Shown piece after piece: positions 7,892-14,832 of a stretch of 64,000 nt of DNA. Position numbers and translations under genes: made by a program. The notes below the pieces were generated by a model, which was not told the DNA's origin, did no database searches, and was given only the letters and a program-made list of their open reading frames with translations. Position 1 is the stretch's first letter; every line of letters begins with the position of its first letter. The stretch comes from Simplicispira metamorpha (lineage in GTDB: Bacteria; Pseudomonadota; Gammaproteobacteria; Burkholderiales; Burkholderiaceae_C), in contig NZ_SLXH01000004.1 of assembly GCF_004341365.1 (NCBI RefSeq), positions 1 to 64,000 on the forward strand, read 5' to 3'.

Positions 7892-8191
7892 TCAGGCGGG
7901 GGCGGGTTCTAGTCCGGCCAGGCGCTCTATGGCGCTGCGGCGCTGCGCGTTTTCGCGGGCCATCCATAGGTCACGCTGGGCTTGCAGCGCCAGCCAGTAG
8001 CCGGGGGACGTGCCCAAAGCCTCAGACAAGCGCAAGTCCATATCCGCAGTGATACCCGCGTGGCCATGCAGCAAGCGGGACAACATCACGCGACTGATTC
8101 CGATATGGGCGGCAAAGGCCGTCACGCTGGTGTTCAAGTCCTCCAGCCAGCCTTGCAGCAGCTCGCCGGGGTGGGCAGGGTTGTGCATCAT
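7892..8191 (-). CDS. HigA-type addiction module antitoxin
   Basis: The 99-residue protein starts HNPAHPGELLQGWLEDL and contains the XRE-type helix-turn-helix VTAFAAHIGISRVMLSRLLHG, followed by the RLSEALGTSPGYWLALQ segment typical of HigA antitoxins. HigA normally pairs with the RelE-like ribonuclease HigB encoded just upstream. Here the gene upstream is another antitoxin-like protein, to which it is joined by an ATGA overlap, and I see no HigB in any frame nearby. It may simply be a repressor of its own operon. Confidence 0.8.
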   Translation of the reverse strand: MMHNPAHPGELLQGWLEDLNTSVTAFAAHIGISRVMLSRLLHGHAGITADMDLRLSEALGTSPGYWLALQAQRDLWMARENAQRRSAIERLAGLEPAPA

Positions 8192-8538
8192 GCGTGGGCG
8201 TTGTCTCGCGTCACTGCCACGCGCAGGCCAGCAGCGCCCAGCACGGCCAGCACGGCCAGCACGGCCAGCAGCGTTTTAACGGTGGGGTTGCCCTTTGGCC
8301 CCAGTGCGCGGTAAAGGGTTTCGCGCGGTATGCCTGCACGCTGGGCCACGGCGGCCATGCCCTGGGCCTCGGCTACGTGGCGCAGCGCGGCCAGCAGTGC
8401 GGCCTGCCCGCCGGGCTGGTCGGCTTCCTCCAGCGCTGCGGCCAGGTATTCATTGGCAAAGTCGGGGTCTGCCTTGAGCAGTTCCACCACAGCGGCGTCG
8501 TGCGGACGGCTTGCGGGTAGTTTGCGGGTTGCGGTCAT
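8188..8538 (-). CDS. Antidote-type XRE protein with expanded repeat
   Basis: The 116-residue protein matches the putative addiction-module antidote family: EYLAAALEEADQ, then AQGMAAVAQRAGIPRETLYRAL and NPTVKTLLAVL. These usually follow a RelE/ParE-like toxin gene. Upstream here are only repeats and the integrase, so the toxin is missing. The C-terminal helix carries an in-frame expansion (LAVLAVLAVL) encoded by about four copies of a 9-base unit at 8229-8262, which may alter the end of the protein. The start has a good AAGGA ribosome binding site. Confidence 0.75.
   Translation of the reverse strand: MTATRKLPASRPHDAAVVELLKADPDFANEYLAAALEEADQPGGQAALLAALRHVAEAQGMAAVAQRAGIPRETLYRALGPKGNPTVKTLLAVLAVLAVLGAAGLRVAVTRDNAHA
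8229..8262. repeat. Short tandem repeat, 9-bp unit CAGCACGGC
   Basis: About four tandem copies of CAGCACGGC lie inside the antidote-like gene. Each adds three residues (Leu-Ala-Val) without shifting frame. Such a tract can vary by slippage. Confidence 0.8.
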
Positions 8539-8648
8539 ACGGGTTTCCTTCGCTGTTGCCAGTCATGCCAGTGGTCCAGGGCGGGTGCCGGGGGCGGTCG
8601 GTAGGTGGGCGGCGCAGTGGTACCAGGCAAGGGAACCAGCGCCAGCAC

Positions 8649-8695
8649 GCTATTTATTTAATAGCTGCTCGTGCTTTCTTGGCAAAGGCTGGCCG
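8649..8695. repeat. Dispersed ATAGCTGC-type repeat
   Basis: GCTATTTATTTAATAGCTGC and the following CGTGCTTTCTTGGCAAAGGC make the two arms of the dispersed repeat. It precedes iteron module 3 just as a degenerate copy precedes module 1. Confidence 0.65.
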
Positions 8696-8735
8696 CATAT
8701 TTCATGCACCAAACAGGTGACAGCGCAGGCTGTTG

Positions 8736-8827
8736 CTGATACCTCTGATACCTCACCAAAAAACATGAGGTATCAGCCCAAACCCGCATGTTTATTGGCT
8801 TGCACCCCTGATACCCCTGATACCTCT
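8736..8827. repeat. Iteron-like module 3 (CTGATACCYCT type)
   Basis: Two direct copies of CTGATACCTC are followed by an inverted copy (GAGGTATCAG), then the core CAAACCCGCATG at 8779-8790, spacer, and two more direct copies (CTGATACCCCT and CTGATACCTCT). Position for position it matches module 1, with GATACC in place of GTAACC in every unit. Confidence 0.72.
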
Positions 8828-8829
8828 AT

Positions 8830-8896
8830 AAATACAAGTCGCGTGAGGCTGTTTTCAGCCTGGGCACTTTGCTTACTGTTCATGGTGCTGCCCCTG
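8830..8896. repeat. 67-bp direct repeat, right copy
   Basis: This copy matches 1116-1182. Its right end overlaps the last codons and stop of the intact integrase gene, which shows where the left copy came from. Confidence 0.8.
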
Positions 8897-10238
8897 CGCC
8901 ACCGGCCACCACGCGCAGCTTGCCCGGTTCGCTGGCGCTGGTGAACTGCACCCCAGCCAATCCCAGAATGTGCGCTTCCACTTGCTCGGCATAGGGCCGC
9001 AGCTCGCCAATGCTCAGAACGGCATACCCCTCGGCAACGGCGCTTGGCGCGTGCCCGCTGATTTGCGCTGGTACGCCCGCAGGCACCACGCGGCGCGCGT
9101 GCTGAATGAAGGTGCGGCGCAGGTCGTGGAACGTCAGGTGGGGCACGCCCGCGCTTTGCAGGGCCTTGGCGTGGGCGTCACGGGCGTCAGCGATGTGCCC
9201 GGTTTTGCTGTCGGCGGCAAACACGTAGGGCCCCACCCTGGGCAGCGTGGCCAGTAGCTGCGCCAGGTAGGGTGTCAGGGGGATGGTTCTGGTGCTGGTG
9301 GCCTTATCGGCAAGGGTCAGTTTGCGCCACTGAAAATCCACGTCCTGCCACTTGATAGCGGCCACTTCCTCGCGCCGGGCGCCGGTCAGCAGCAGCGTTT
9401 TCAGGTAGGCGCTGGCAGTGCGGTTTCCCAGCTCCTCCACGCCCTGCCACCAGCCGGGCACCTGGGCGGCCTCCAGTGCGCCCGTGCGGCGCTTGGTGGG
9501 CGGCAGGTTTTCCACGATGCGCGGGTCTTTGGGCGCTTCGCGGTCGGCCAGGGCGCGGTATTCGGGCTGGCCACTGCACCAGCGCAAAAAGCCCTGAAAC
9601 ATCCCACGGGCGCGGGCGGCTTGGTCTTTGCCGCGCAGGGCTTGGTGGTCGTACCAGGTGGCCAGCGCATCGGGCGTCACGTCCACCAGCGCCAGCCCCA
9701 TGAGCGGGTGCAGCGGGCCAGGCAGCGTCAGCCCTTGCCCGCGCTTTTTGGGGGCACCACCTGGGCTGGCCATGCTTTCCAGGTCGGCACGGTAGCGCGG
9801 TTTCCATGCGTCTTTGCGCTTGGGCCTGCCCTGCGCCAAGTACAGGGGCCACAGCTCGCCCACGGTCAGAGCCTGGGCACTGGCAGCAGCCTGGGCGGCG
9901 GCTTTGTCTGCCTGTTGCTGGCGCTCTATCTCGCGGGGGTCTTGCCCGTTGTCCAGCAGCACGGCCAGGCGGCGCGCTTCGGTGCGGGCCTGTTCAATTG
10001 ACCAGGTGCGAACGTCCCCGATGGTGCGGCGGATGGTTTGGCGGTTCAGCTTGCCTTCAAACACAAAAGCCTTCGCCCCGGTGTTGGTCACGCGAACACG
10101 CAGGCCAGGTGCTTTGGTGTCCCGCAAGAAGGCTTGCGCCTTGGTGTCGGTGCGGCACGTCAGGCGCTCGATGGTGCCAGCGGTCAAGTCAATGGCCTGG
10201 GTGGTGTCTGGTGCGTCAGTCTTTTTGGGGCGGGCCAT
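8880..10238 (-). CDS. Tyrosine site-specific integrase
   Basis: The 452-residue protein is a P4-like integrase. The N-terminal arm-binding domain (APGLRVRVTNTGAKAFVFE, about residues 43-61) is followed by the core-binding part and a C-terminal catalytic domain. Catalytic residues can be read as Arg288 in LLTGARREE, His371 and Arg374 in HDLRRTF, His396 in SGHAP, and the nucleophile Tyr405 in AEGYAV. It lies about 215 bases inside the tRNA-Thr attachment site, the usual place for the integrase that recombined there. An array of 11-bp repeats just upstream of its start is a likely control or arm site. Confidence 0.92.
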   Translation of the reverse strand: MARPKKTDAPDTTQAIDLTAGTIERLTCRTDTKAQAFLRDTKAPGLRVRVTNTGAKAFVFEGKLNRQTIRRTIGDVRTWSIEQARTEARRLAVLLDNGQDPREIERQQQADKAAAQAAASAQALTVGELWPLYLAQGRPKRKDAWKPRYRADLESMASPGGAPKKRGQGLTLPGPLHPLMGLALVDVTPDALATWYDHQALRGKDQAARARGMFQGFLRWCSGQPEYRALADREAPKDPRIVENLPPTKRRTGALEAAQVPGWWQGVEELGNRTASAYLKTLLLTGARREEVAAIKWQDVDFQWRKLTLADKATSTRTIPLTPYLAQLLATLPRVGPYVFAADSKTGHIADARDAHAKALQSAGVPHLTFHDLRRTFIQHARRVVPAGVPAQISGHAPSAVAEGYAVLSIGELRPYAEQVEAHILGLAGVQFTSASEPGKLRVVAGGAGAAP

Positions 10239-10265
10239 GCTGGTGCCTTTTGTGAGTGGGGGGCT

Positions 10266-10326
10266 TGGCTACACTACGCATCCCGTGTAGCCACGGTGTA
10301 GCCACCGTGTAGCCACTGTGTAGCCA
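10266..10326. repeat. GTGTAGCCA array upstream of the integrase
   Basis: Four direct copies of GTGTAGCCA begin at 10285, 10296, 10307 and 10318, exactly 11 bases apart, with one inverted copy (TGGCTACAC) at 10266-10274. The even spacing, about one helical turn, puts the copies on one face of the DNA. The position between the integrase start and the attachment site fits integrase or excisionase arm sites, or an operator for the integrase. Confidence 0.7.
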
Positions 10327-10453
10327 AAAACCCCATATTTTGGGGAATACAAATCAACGCCAGCGCCGTGCAAAAACCCTAAAAATGCACCTAAGTCGCT
10401 GATTTTCATAGGATAAATCAACGCCGGTCAACGATTCCGAAACATTCTAACCG

Positions 10454-10502
10454 CTCATTCGTAATGAGAAGGTCGGGTGTTCGATTCATCTCTCCGGCAC
10501 CA
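10454..10502 (+). other. attR: 3' half of tRNA-Thr (CGT)
   Basis: The sequence from the anticodon stem (CTCATTCGTAATGAG, anticodon CGT) through the T arm (GTTCGATTC) to CTCCGGCACCA is the 3' half of a tRNA-Thr. The D arm and 5' acceptor strand are absent upstream. The tRNA's terminator follows directly. This is the classic footprint left when an element integrates into a tRNA 3' end. The functional tRNA should lie at the other element end, to the left of this window. Confidence 0.85.
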
Positions 10503-10505
10503 ATA

Positions 10506-10544
10506 CAAAACCCCGCTATCCACACGGTAGCGGGGTTTTTTTTA
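10506..10544 (+). terminator. tRNA-Thr intrinsic terminator
   Basis: The hairpin ACCCCGCTA/TAGCGGGGT is followed by a run of eight T. It originally terminated the tRNA-Thr gene and is now separated from it by the inserted element. Confidence 0.85.
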
Positions 10545-10615
10545 CATGCGGCCCAATGGCGGATGTAAGACGATGTCCACTGGCCCCGCAACAACGATTT
10601 GATCCACCACCCGCC

Positions 10616-11107
10616 ATGAATGCTCCCCGCCCCGCACCCCGCCCCGCGCCTGCCGACCACGCTGCGCTTGGCGCACCCCCTGCTGCTCCACCCGTCGCTG
10701 CGCCCCTGGTCAACGCCACCCGGCGCGTGGCCGTGGCCAGTTTGCTGGGGCTGATTGTGCTGAGCCTGGCCTGGGAGCTGTTTCTGGCGCCGCTGCGCCC
10801 GGGGGGCTCGTGGCTGGCGCTCAAAGCCCTGCCGCTGTGCATTCCGCTGGCCGGCTTCCTGAAAAACCGCATGTACACCTACCGCTGGGTCAGTCTGATG
10901 GTGTGGCTGTATTTCACCGAAGGCGTGGTGCGCGCCTGGAGCGACCGCGCGCCCAGCAACTGGCTGGCCCTGCTGGAAGTGGTACTGTGCCTGCTGCTGT
11001 TTACTGCCTGCACCATGCACATCCGCCTGCGCCTGCGCAGCGCCCGCCCGGCCAGTGCCGATACAGCCCCGGCACCCAGCGCGGCCGACACGGCCCGCAC
11101 CGTCTGA
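10616..11107 (+). CDS. DUF2069 inner-membrane protein
   Basis: The 163-residue protein begins with a Pro/Ala-rich cytoplasmic stretch, then has four probable membrane helices (starting near VASLLGLIVLSL, ALPLCIPLAGFL, WVSLMVWLYF and LALLEVVLCLLL) and a polar tail. This pattern and the phrase KNRMYTYRWVSLMVWLYFTE fit the DUF2069 family of small proteobacterial membrane proteins of unknown role. I chose the ATG at 10616 because the longer frame only adds non-conserved residues. It is the first chromosomal gene right of the element. Confidence 0.75.
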   Translation: MNAPRPAPRPAPADHAALGAPPAAPPVAAPLVNATRRVAVASLLGLIVLSLAWELFLAPLRPGGSWLALKALPLCIPLAGFLKNRMYTYRWVSLMVWLYFTEGVVRAWSDRAPSNWLALLEVVLCLLLFTACTMHIRLRLRSARPASADTAPAPSAADTARTV

Positions 11108-11176
11108 ACACCGCGCGCACCTGTACGCTTATCCGCCGCCCACTTTCTGCCCCGCACCACCACCGGAGTTCCACCT

Positions 11177-12628
11177 ATGCCAGAGCCGATGCCCGCACTG
11201 ATCGAATCCCTGCGCCGCGCCGTGGGCGCCGCCCATGTGCTGACCGAGGGCGACCTCGGCGCCTACGAGCAAGACTGGCGCCGCCGCCGCACCGGTAAGG
11301 CGCTGGCCGTGGTGCGCCCGGCCAACGCTGCCGAGGTGGCCGCCGTGGTGCGCTGCTGCGCGCAGGCGGGCGTGGCCATCGTGCCCCAGGGCGGCAACAC
11401 CAGCCTGTCGGTCGGCTCCACGCCCGACGGCTCGGGCCGCGAGTTGGTGCTCAGCCTCACGCGCATGAACGCGGTGCGCGGCATCGACAAAGACAACCTC
11501 ACGATGACGGTGGAGGCCGGCTGCATCCTGCAAAACGTCCAGCACGCCGCTGACCAGGCGGGCCTGCTGTTCCCCCTCTCGCTGGCCGCTGAGGGCAGTT
11601 GCACCATCGGCGGCAACCTGGCCAGCAATGCCGGTGGCACGCAGGTGCTGCGCTACGGCAACGCACGTGAGCTGTGCCTGGGCCTGGAAGTGGTCACGGC
11701 GCAGGGCGAGGTCTGGGACGGCCTGCGCGGCCTGCGCAAAGACAACACCGGCTACGACCTGCGCGACCTGTTCATCGGCAGCGAGGGCACGCTGGGCATC
11801 ATCACCGCCGCCACGCTCAAGCTCTACCCCCAACCCGCAGCGCAGCTCACTGCCTGGGCTGCCGTGCCCTCGATGGAACACGCCGTCGCCTTGCTGGGCC
11901 TGGCCCACCAGCACCTGGGCGCGGGCCTGACGGGCTTTGAAGTCATGGGCCGCTTTGCCCTGGAGCTGGTGAACAAGCACTACCCGCAACTGCGCGTACC
12001 CTTCATCGACCAAAGCGGCGTGCCCTACGGCGTGCTGCTGGAAAACTCCGACAGCGAATCCGAAGACCACGCCCGCACCCGCTTTGAGGCACTGATGGAA
12101 GCCGCCTTCGAGGCCGGCTGCGTGCAAGACGCCGTGGTGGCCGAGAACCTCGCGCAGGCGCACACCCTGTGGCACATCCGCGAAAGCATCCCGCTGGCGC
12201 AGGCCGAAGAGGGGCTGAACATCAAGCACGACATCTCGGTGCCCATCTCGCGCATCCCGGCGTTTGTGGCGCACACCGAGGCCCTGCTGGCGCGCGAAGT
12301 GCCCGGCGTGCGGCTGGTCAACTTTGGCCACCTGGGCGATGGCAACCTGCACTTCAACGTGCAGGCGCCTGCCGAGGGCGACGCCAAAGCCTTTCTGCGC
12401 GACCAGGAAGCGCGCGTCAACGCGCTGGTGTACGACGCCGTGGCGCAGTTTGGCGGCTCCTTCTCCGCCGAGCACGGCGTGGGCGCGCTCAAGGTGGATA
12501 CGCTGGCGCAGTACCAGTCGCCCGTGGCGCTGGGCCTGATGCACGCCATCAAGCAGGCGCTGGACCCGCAGAACCTGCTCAACCCGGGCCGCGTGCTGGG
12601 TGCGCAGCAGCCACCATCTTCCACCTGA
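11177..12628 (+). CDS. FAD-linked oxidase, GlcD/D-lactate dehydrogenase type
   Basis: The 483-residue protein has the vanillyl-alcohol-oxidase fold. The FAD-binding half contains VPQGGNTSLSVG and the GNLASNAGGTQVLRYG motif. The C-terminal cap half carries NFGHLGDGNLHFN and the terminal AEHGVGALK. It probably oxidises a D-2-hydroxy acid such as D-lactate, glycolate or D-2-hydroxyglutarate and passes electrons on. No GlcE or GlcF partner is adjacent, so a single-subunit enzyme is more likely. A GGAG ribosome binding site precedes the ATG. The exact substrate cannot be read from sequence. Confidence 0.85.
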   Translation: MPEPMPALIESLRRAVGAAHVLTEGDLGAYEQDWRRRRTGKALAVVRPANAAEVAAVVRCCAQAGVAIVPQGGNTSLSVGSTPDGSGRELVLSLTRMNAVRGIDKDNLTMTVEAGCILQNVQHAADQAGLLFPLSLAAEGSCTIGGNLASNAGGTQVLRYGNARELCLGLEVVTAQGEVWDGLRGLRKDNTGYDLRDLFIGSEGTLGIITAATLKLYPQPAAQLTAWAAVPSMEHAVALLGLAHQHLGAGLTGFEVMGRFALELVNKHYPQLRVPFIDQSGVPYGVLLENSDSESEDHARTRFEALMEAAFEAGCVQDAVVAENLAQAHTLWHIRESIPLAQAEEGLNIKHDISVPISRIPAFVAHTEALLAREVPGVRLVNFGHLGDGNLHFNVQAPAEGDAKAFLRDQEARVNALVYDAVAQFGGSFSAEHGVGALKVDTLAQYQSPVALGLMHAIKQALDPQNLLNPGRVLGAQQPPSST

Positions 12629-12631
12629 ACA

Positions 12632-12690
12632 CTATTGATTTCATAGCTGCTTGCGCGCTGTGCGCAAGGCTCAGAGCCTGTTTTTATCTG
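12632..12690. repeat. Dispersed ATAGCTGC-type repeat
   Basis: CTATTGATTTCATAGCTGC and the GCGCGCTGTGCGC palindrome, followed by CAGAGCCTGTTTTT, form a full copy between the oxidase gene and thyA. It makes up almost all of the thyA leader. Confidence 0.7.
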
Positions 12691-12700
12691 ATTTTTTGCC

Positions 12701-13534
12701 ATGCCATCTCGCCCCATCCGCTCCCAGTACGAAGACCTGATGCGCCACGTGTTCACGCACGGCGTGACCAAAGCCGACCGCACCGGCACCGGCACGAAAA
12801 GCGTGTTCGGCCACCAGATGCGCTTTGACCTGAAGGAAGGCTTTCCGCTGATCACCACCAAAAAAGTCCACCTCAAAAGCATCATCGTGGAGCTGTTGTG
12901 GTTTCTCACCGGCTCCAGCAGCAACCACTGGCTGACCGAGCGCGGCGTGAGCATCTGGAACGAATGGGCCCGCCCCGACGGCGACCTCGGCCCCGTGTAT
13001 GGCGTGCAGTGGCGCAGCTGGCCCACGCCGGATGGCGGCCACATCGACCAGATCAGCCAGGCCATCGACACGCTCAAAACCAACCCCGACTCGCGCCGCA
13101 TCATCGTCAGCAGCTGGAACGTGGCCGAGCTGGACAAAATGGCGCTCATGCCCTGCCACGCTTTCTTCCAGTTCTATGTGGCGCCCGCCAGCGCGCCCGG
13201 CGGCAAAGGCACCTTGAGCTGCCAGCTCTACCAGCGCAGCGCCGACATCTTTTTGGGCGTGCCCTTCAACATTGCCAGCTACGCGCTGCTGACGCACATG
13301 GTGGCCCAGCAGTGCGATCTGGAGGTGGGCGATTTCATCTGGACGGGGGGCGACTGCCACCTCTACAGCAACCACTTCGAGCAGGTGCAAACGCAGCTGG
13401 CGCGCGCGCCCTACCCCTATCCCACGCTGCACATCCAGCGCCGCCCGGATTCGATCTTCGACTACCAGTACGAAGACTTTGAAGTGACAGACTACCAACA
13501 CCACCCTGCCATCAAGGCGCCGGTGGCGGTCTAG
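12701..13534 (+). CDS. thyA: Thymidylate synthase
   Basis: ThyA converts dUMP to dTMP using methylene-tetrahydrofolate and releases dihydrofolate. The 277-residue protein has the active-site Cys152 in [10 protein letters not shown], the phosphate-binding arginines in [11 protein letters not shown], the folate-binding C-terminal end (IKAPVAV), and the conserved [19 protein letters not shown] block. It is slightly longer than the E. coli enzyme (264). The folA gene two genes downstream recycles its product, so the pair forms a short thymidylate cycle unit. Confidence 0.97.
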   Translation: MPSRPIRSQYEDLMRHVFTHGVTKADRTGTGTKSVFGHQMRFDLKEGFPLITTKKVHLKSIIVELLWFLTGSSSNHWLTERGVSIWNEWARPDGDLGPVYGVQWRSWPTPDGGHIDQISQAIDTLKTNPDSRRIIVSSWNVAELDKMALMPCHAFFQFYVAPASAPGGKGTLSCQLYQRSADIFLGVPFNIASYALLTHMVAQQCDLEVGDFIWTGGDCHLYSNHFEQVQTQLARAPYPYPTLHIQRRPDSIFDYQYEDFEVTDYQHHPAIKAPVAV

Positions 13535-13600
13535 GCCACATGCTGGCGCGCGCACGCACCATCGCACCTTTGTTTTTTACCCTCACCTTCCAACCACACC

Positions 13601-14209
13601 ATGTCTTCCGGCGGATTTCACGTACACGGCCCCCACGACCACGCTATTGAACATGCCACGCACGGCGGCGACCACCACCACGATGCGGGCCATGAGGCAA
13701 GCGGCGTAGCCACCAGCCGCATTGCCATGGTGACTGCCATCGTCGCCACCGTGGGGGCACTGTTTTCTTACATGGGTGGCGCCACGCAAACCAACGCCGG
13801 GCTGTACAAAAACGATGCGGCCATCAAAAAAACCGAAGCCGCCAACCAGTGGACTTACTTCCAGTCCAAAAGCACCAAACAGCACCTGACCGAAGTCTCA
13901 CGCGACCTGAATCCGAACCCGGAAGACAAAACCAAATACCAAGCCCAGATTGACCGCTACGAAAAAGAGAAGAACGACATCAAGGCGGCAGCAGAAAAGC
14001 TGGAGCAAGAATCCAGCGCCTGGGATCACAAGAGTGAGGCGCAAATGCACGAGCACCACCGCTGGGCCCAGGCCACCACCGCCTTGCAGATCGCCATTGC
14101 CCTGGCCGCCATCGCCCTGCTGACGAAAAAGAAATGGCTGGAATACGCCATGTTCGGCGTGGCCGGCGTGGGCATTGCCGTGGGTGGACTGGCGTTTTTG
14201 CACATCTGA
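13601..14209 (+). CDS. DUF4337 membrane protein
   Basis: The 202-residue protein has a His-rich N-terminal end (HVHGPHDHAIEH and DHHHDAGHE), one membrane helix (IAMVTAIVATVGALFSYMG), a long coiled-coil-like periplasmic or cytoplasmic stretch (YEKEKNDIKAAAEKLEQES) and two C-terminal helices. This matches DUF4337. Its function is unknown; the His-rich end could bind metal. It lies between thyA and folA, six bases before folA. Confidence 0.8.
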   Translation: MSSGGFHVHGPHDHAIEHATHGGDHHHDAGHEASGVATSRIAMVTAIVATVGALFSYMGGATQTNAGLYKNDAAIKKTEAANQWTYFQSKSTKQHLTEVSRDLNPNPEDKTKYQAQIDRYEKEKNDIKAAAEKLEQESSAWDHKSEAQMHEHHRWAQATTALQIAIALAAIALLTKKKWLEYAMFGVAGVGIAVGGLAFLHI

Positions 14210-14215
14210 CACACC

Positions 14216-14707
14216 ATGCCTGTGCATTTGATTTACGCCCGCGCCGCCAACGGCGTCATTGGCAAAGACGGCACCATGCCCTGGCACCTGCCAGAAGACC
14301 TCGCACACTTCAAGCAGCTCACGCTGGGCTGCCCGGTCATCATGGGGCGCAAAACCTGGGACTCGCTGCCCGCGCGCTTTCGGCCCCTGCCCGGGCGCAG
14401 CAACACCGTCATCACGCGCCAGCCAGATTGGCATGAAAACGGCGTGCAGCGCGCATCCAGCCTGCGCGAAGCGCTACAACTTCATGAGCACCACAACAGC
14501 ACCATCTGGGTCATCGGCGGCGCGCAAATCTACGCCCAGGCCCTGCCCCTGGCTGATTGCGTGGAAGTGACAGAAATCGGCCAAGACTTTGATGGCGACG
14601 CCTACGCCCCCACGCTGGGCCCCGAATGGAAAGAGGCCGCGCGCGAGCACCACACCAACGCCAGCGGCCTGCCGTTTTGCTTTGTGCGCTACCTGCGCGC
14701 TGCCTGA
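14216..14707 (+). CDS. folA: Dihydrofolate reductase
   Basis: FolA reduces dihydrofolate to tetrahydrofolate with NADPH. The 163-residue protein shows IYARAANGVIGKDG, the MPWHLPEDLAHFK substrate-binding segment with the catalytic aspartate, VIMGRKTWDSLP for NADPH and WVIGGAQIY near the C-terminal half. It starts six bases after DUF4337 and is probably co-transcribed with thyA. It is the usual target of trimethoprim. Confidence 0.96.
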   Translation: MPVHLIYARAANGVIGKDGTMPWHLPEDLAHFKQLTLGCPVIMGRKTWDSLPARFRPLPGRSNTVITRQPDWHENGVQRASSLREALQLHEHHNSTIWVIGGAQIYAQALPLADCVEVTEIGQDFDGDAYAPTLGPEWKEAAREHHTNASGLPFCFVRYLRAA

Positions 14708-14780
14708 ACACCACCTTGGCACCGCCTGCGCGCCGACAACCCTGGCAGCGGTGGCACGGCACCCGCCACCACTTCACTCA

Positions 14781-14830
14781 TTTATTGATAGCTGCTAGCG
14801 CACACCACACAAGGTCTGGAGGCCAAAAAA
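14781..14830. repeat. Dispersed ATAGCTGC-type repeat
   Basis: TTATTGATAGCTGCTAGCGC followed by GGTCTGGAGGCCAAAAAA is a nearly complete copy ending two bases before the start codon of xthA. Confidence 0.75.
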
Positions 14831-14832
14831 CC

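Larger units (their letters stand above)
8539..8879. other. Repeat-rich gap between integrase and antitoxins
   Basis: This 341-base gap has no gene I can support. It contains a dispersed repeat (8649-8695), iteron module 3 (8736-8827) and the right copy of the 67-bp direct repeat, which runs on into the end of the integrase gene. Confidence 0.7.

Noticed and set aside
8229-8262. Short tandem units as a possible CRISPR array
   Set aside because: Units are 9 bp and directly adjacent without spacers, inside a coding gene.
10427-10502. A complete tRNA-Thr gene
   Set aside because: The upstream 27 bases do not form a D arm or pair with the 3' acceptor strand. Only the 3' half is present.
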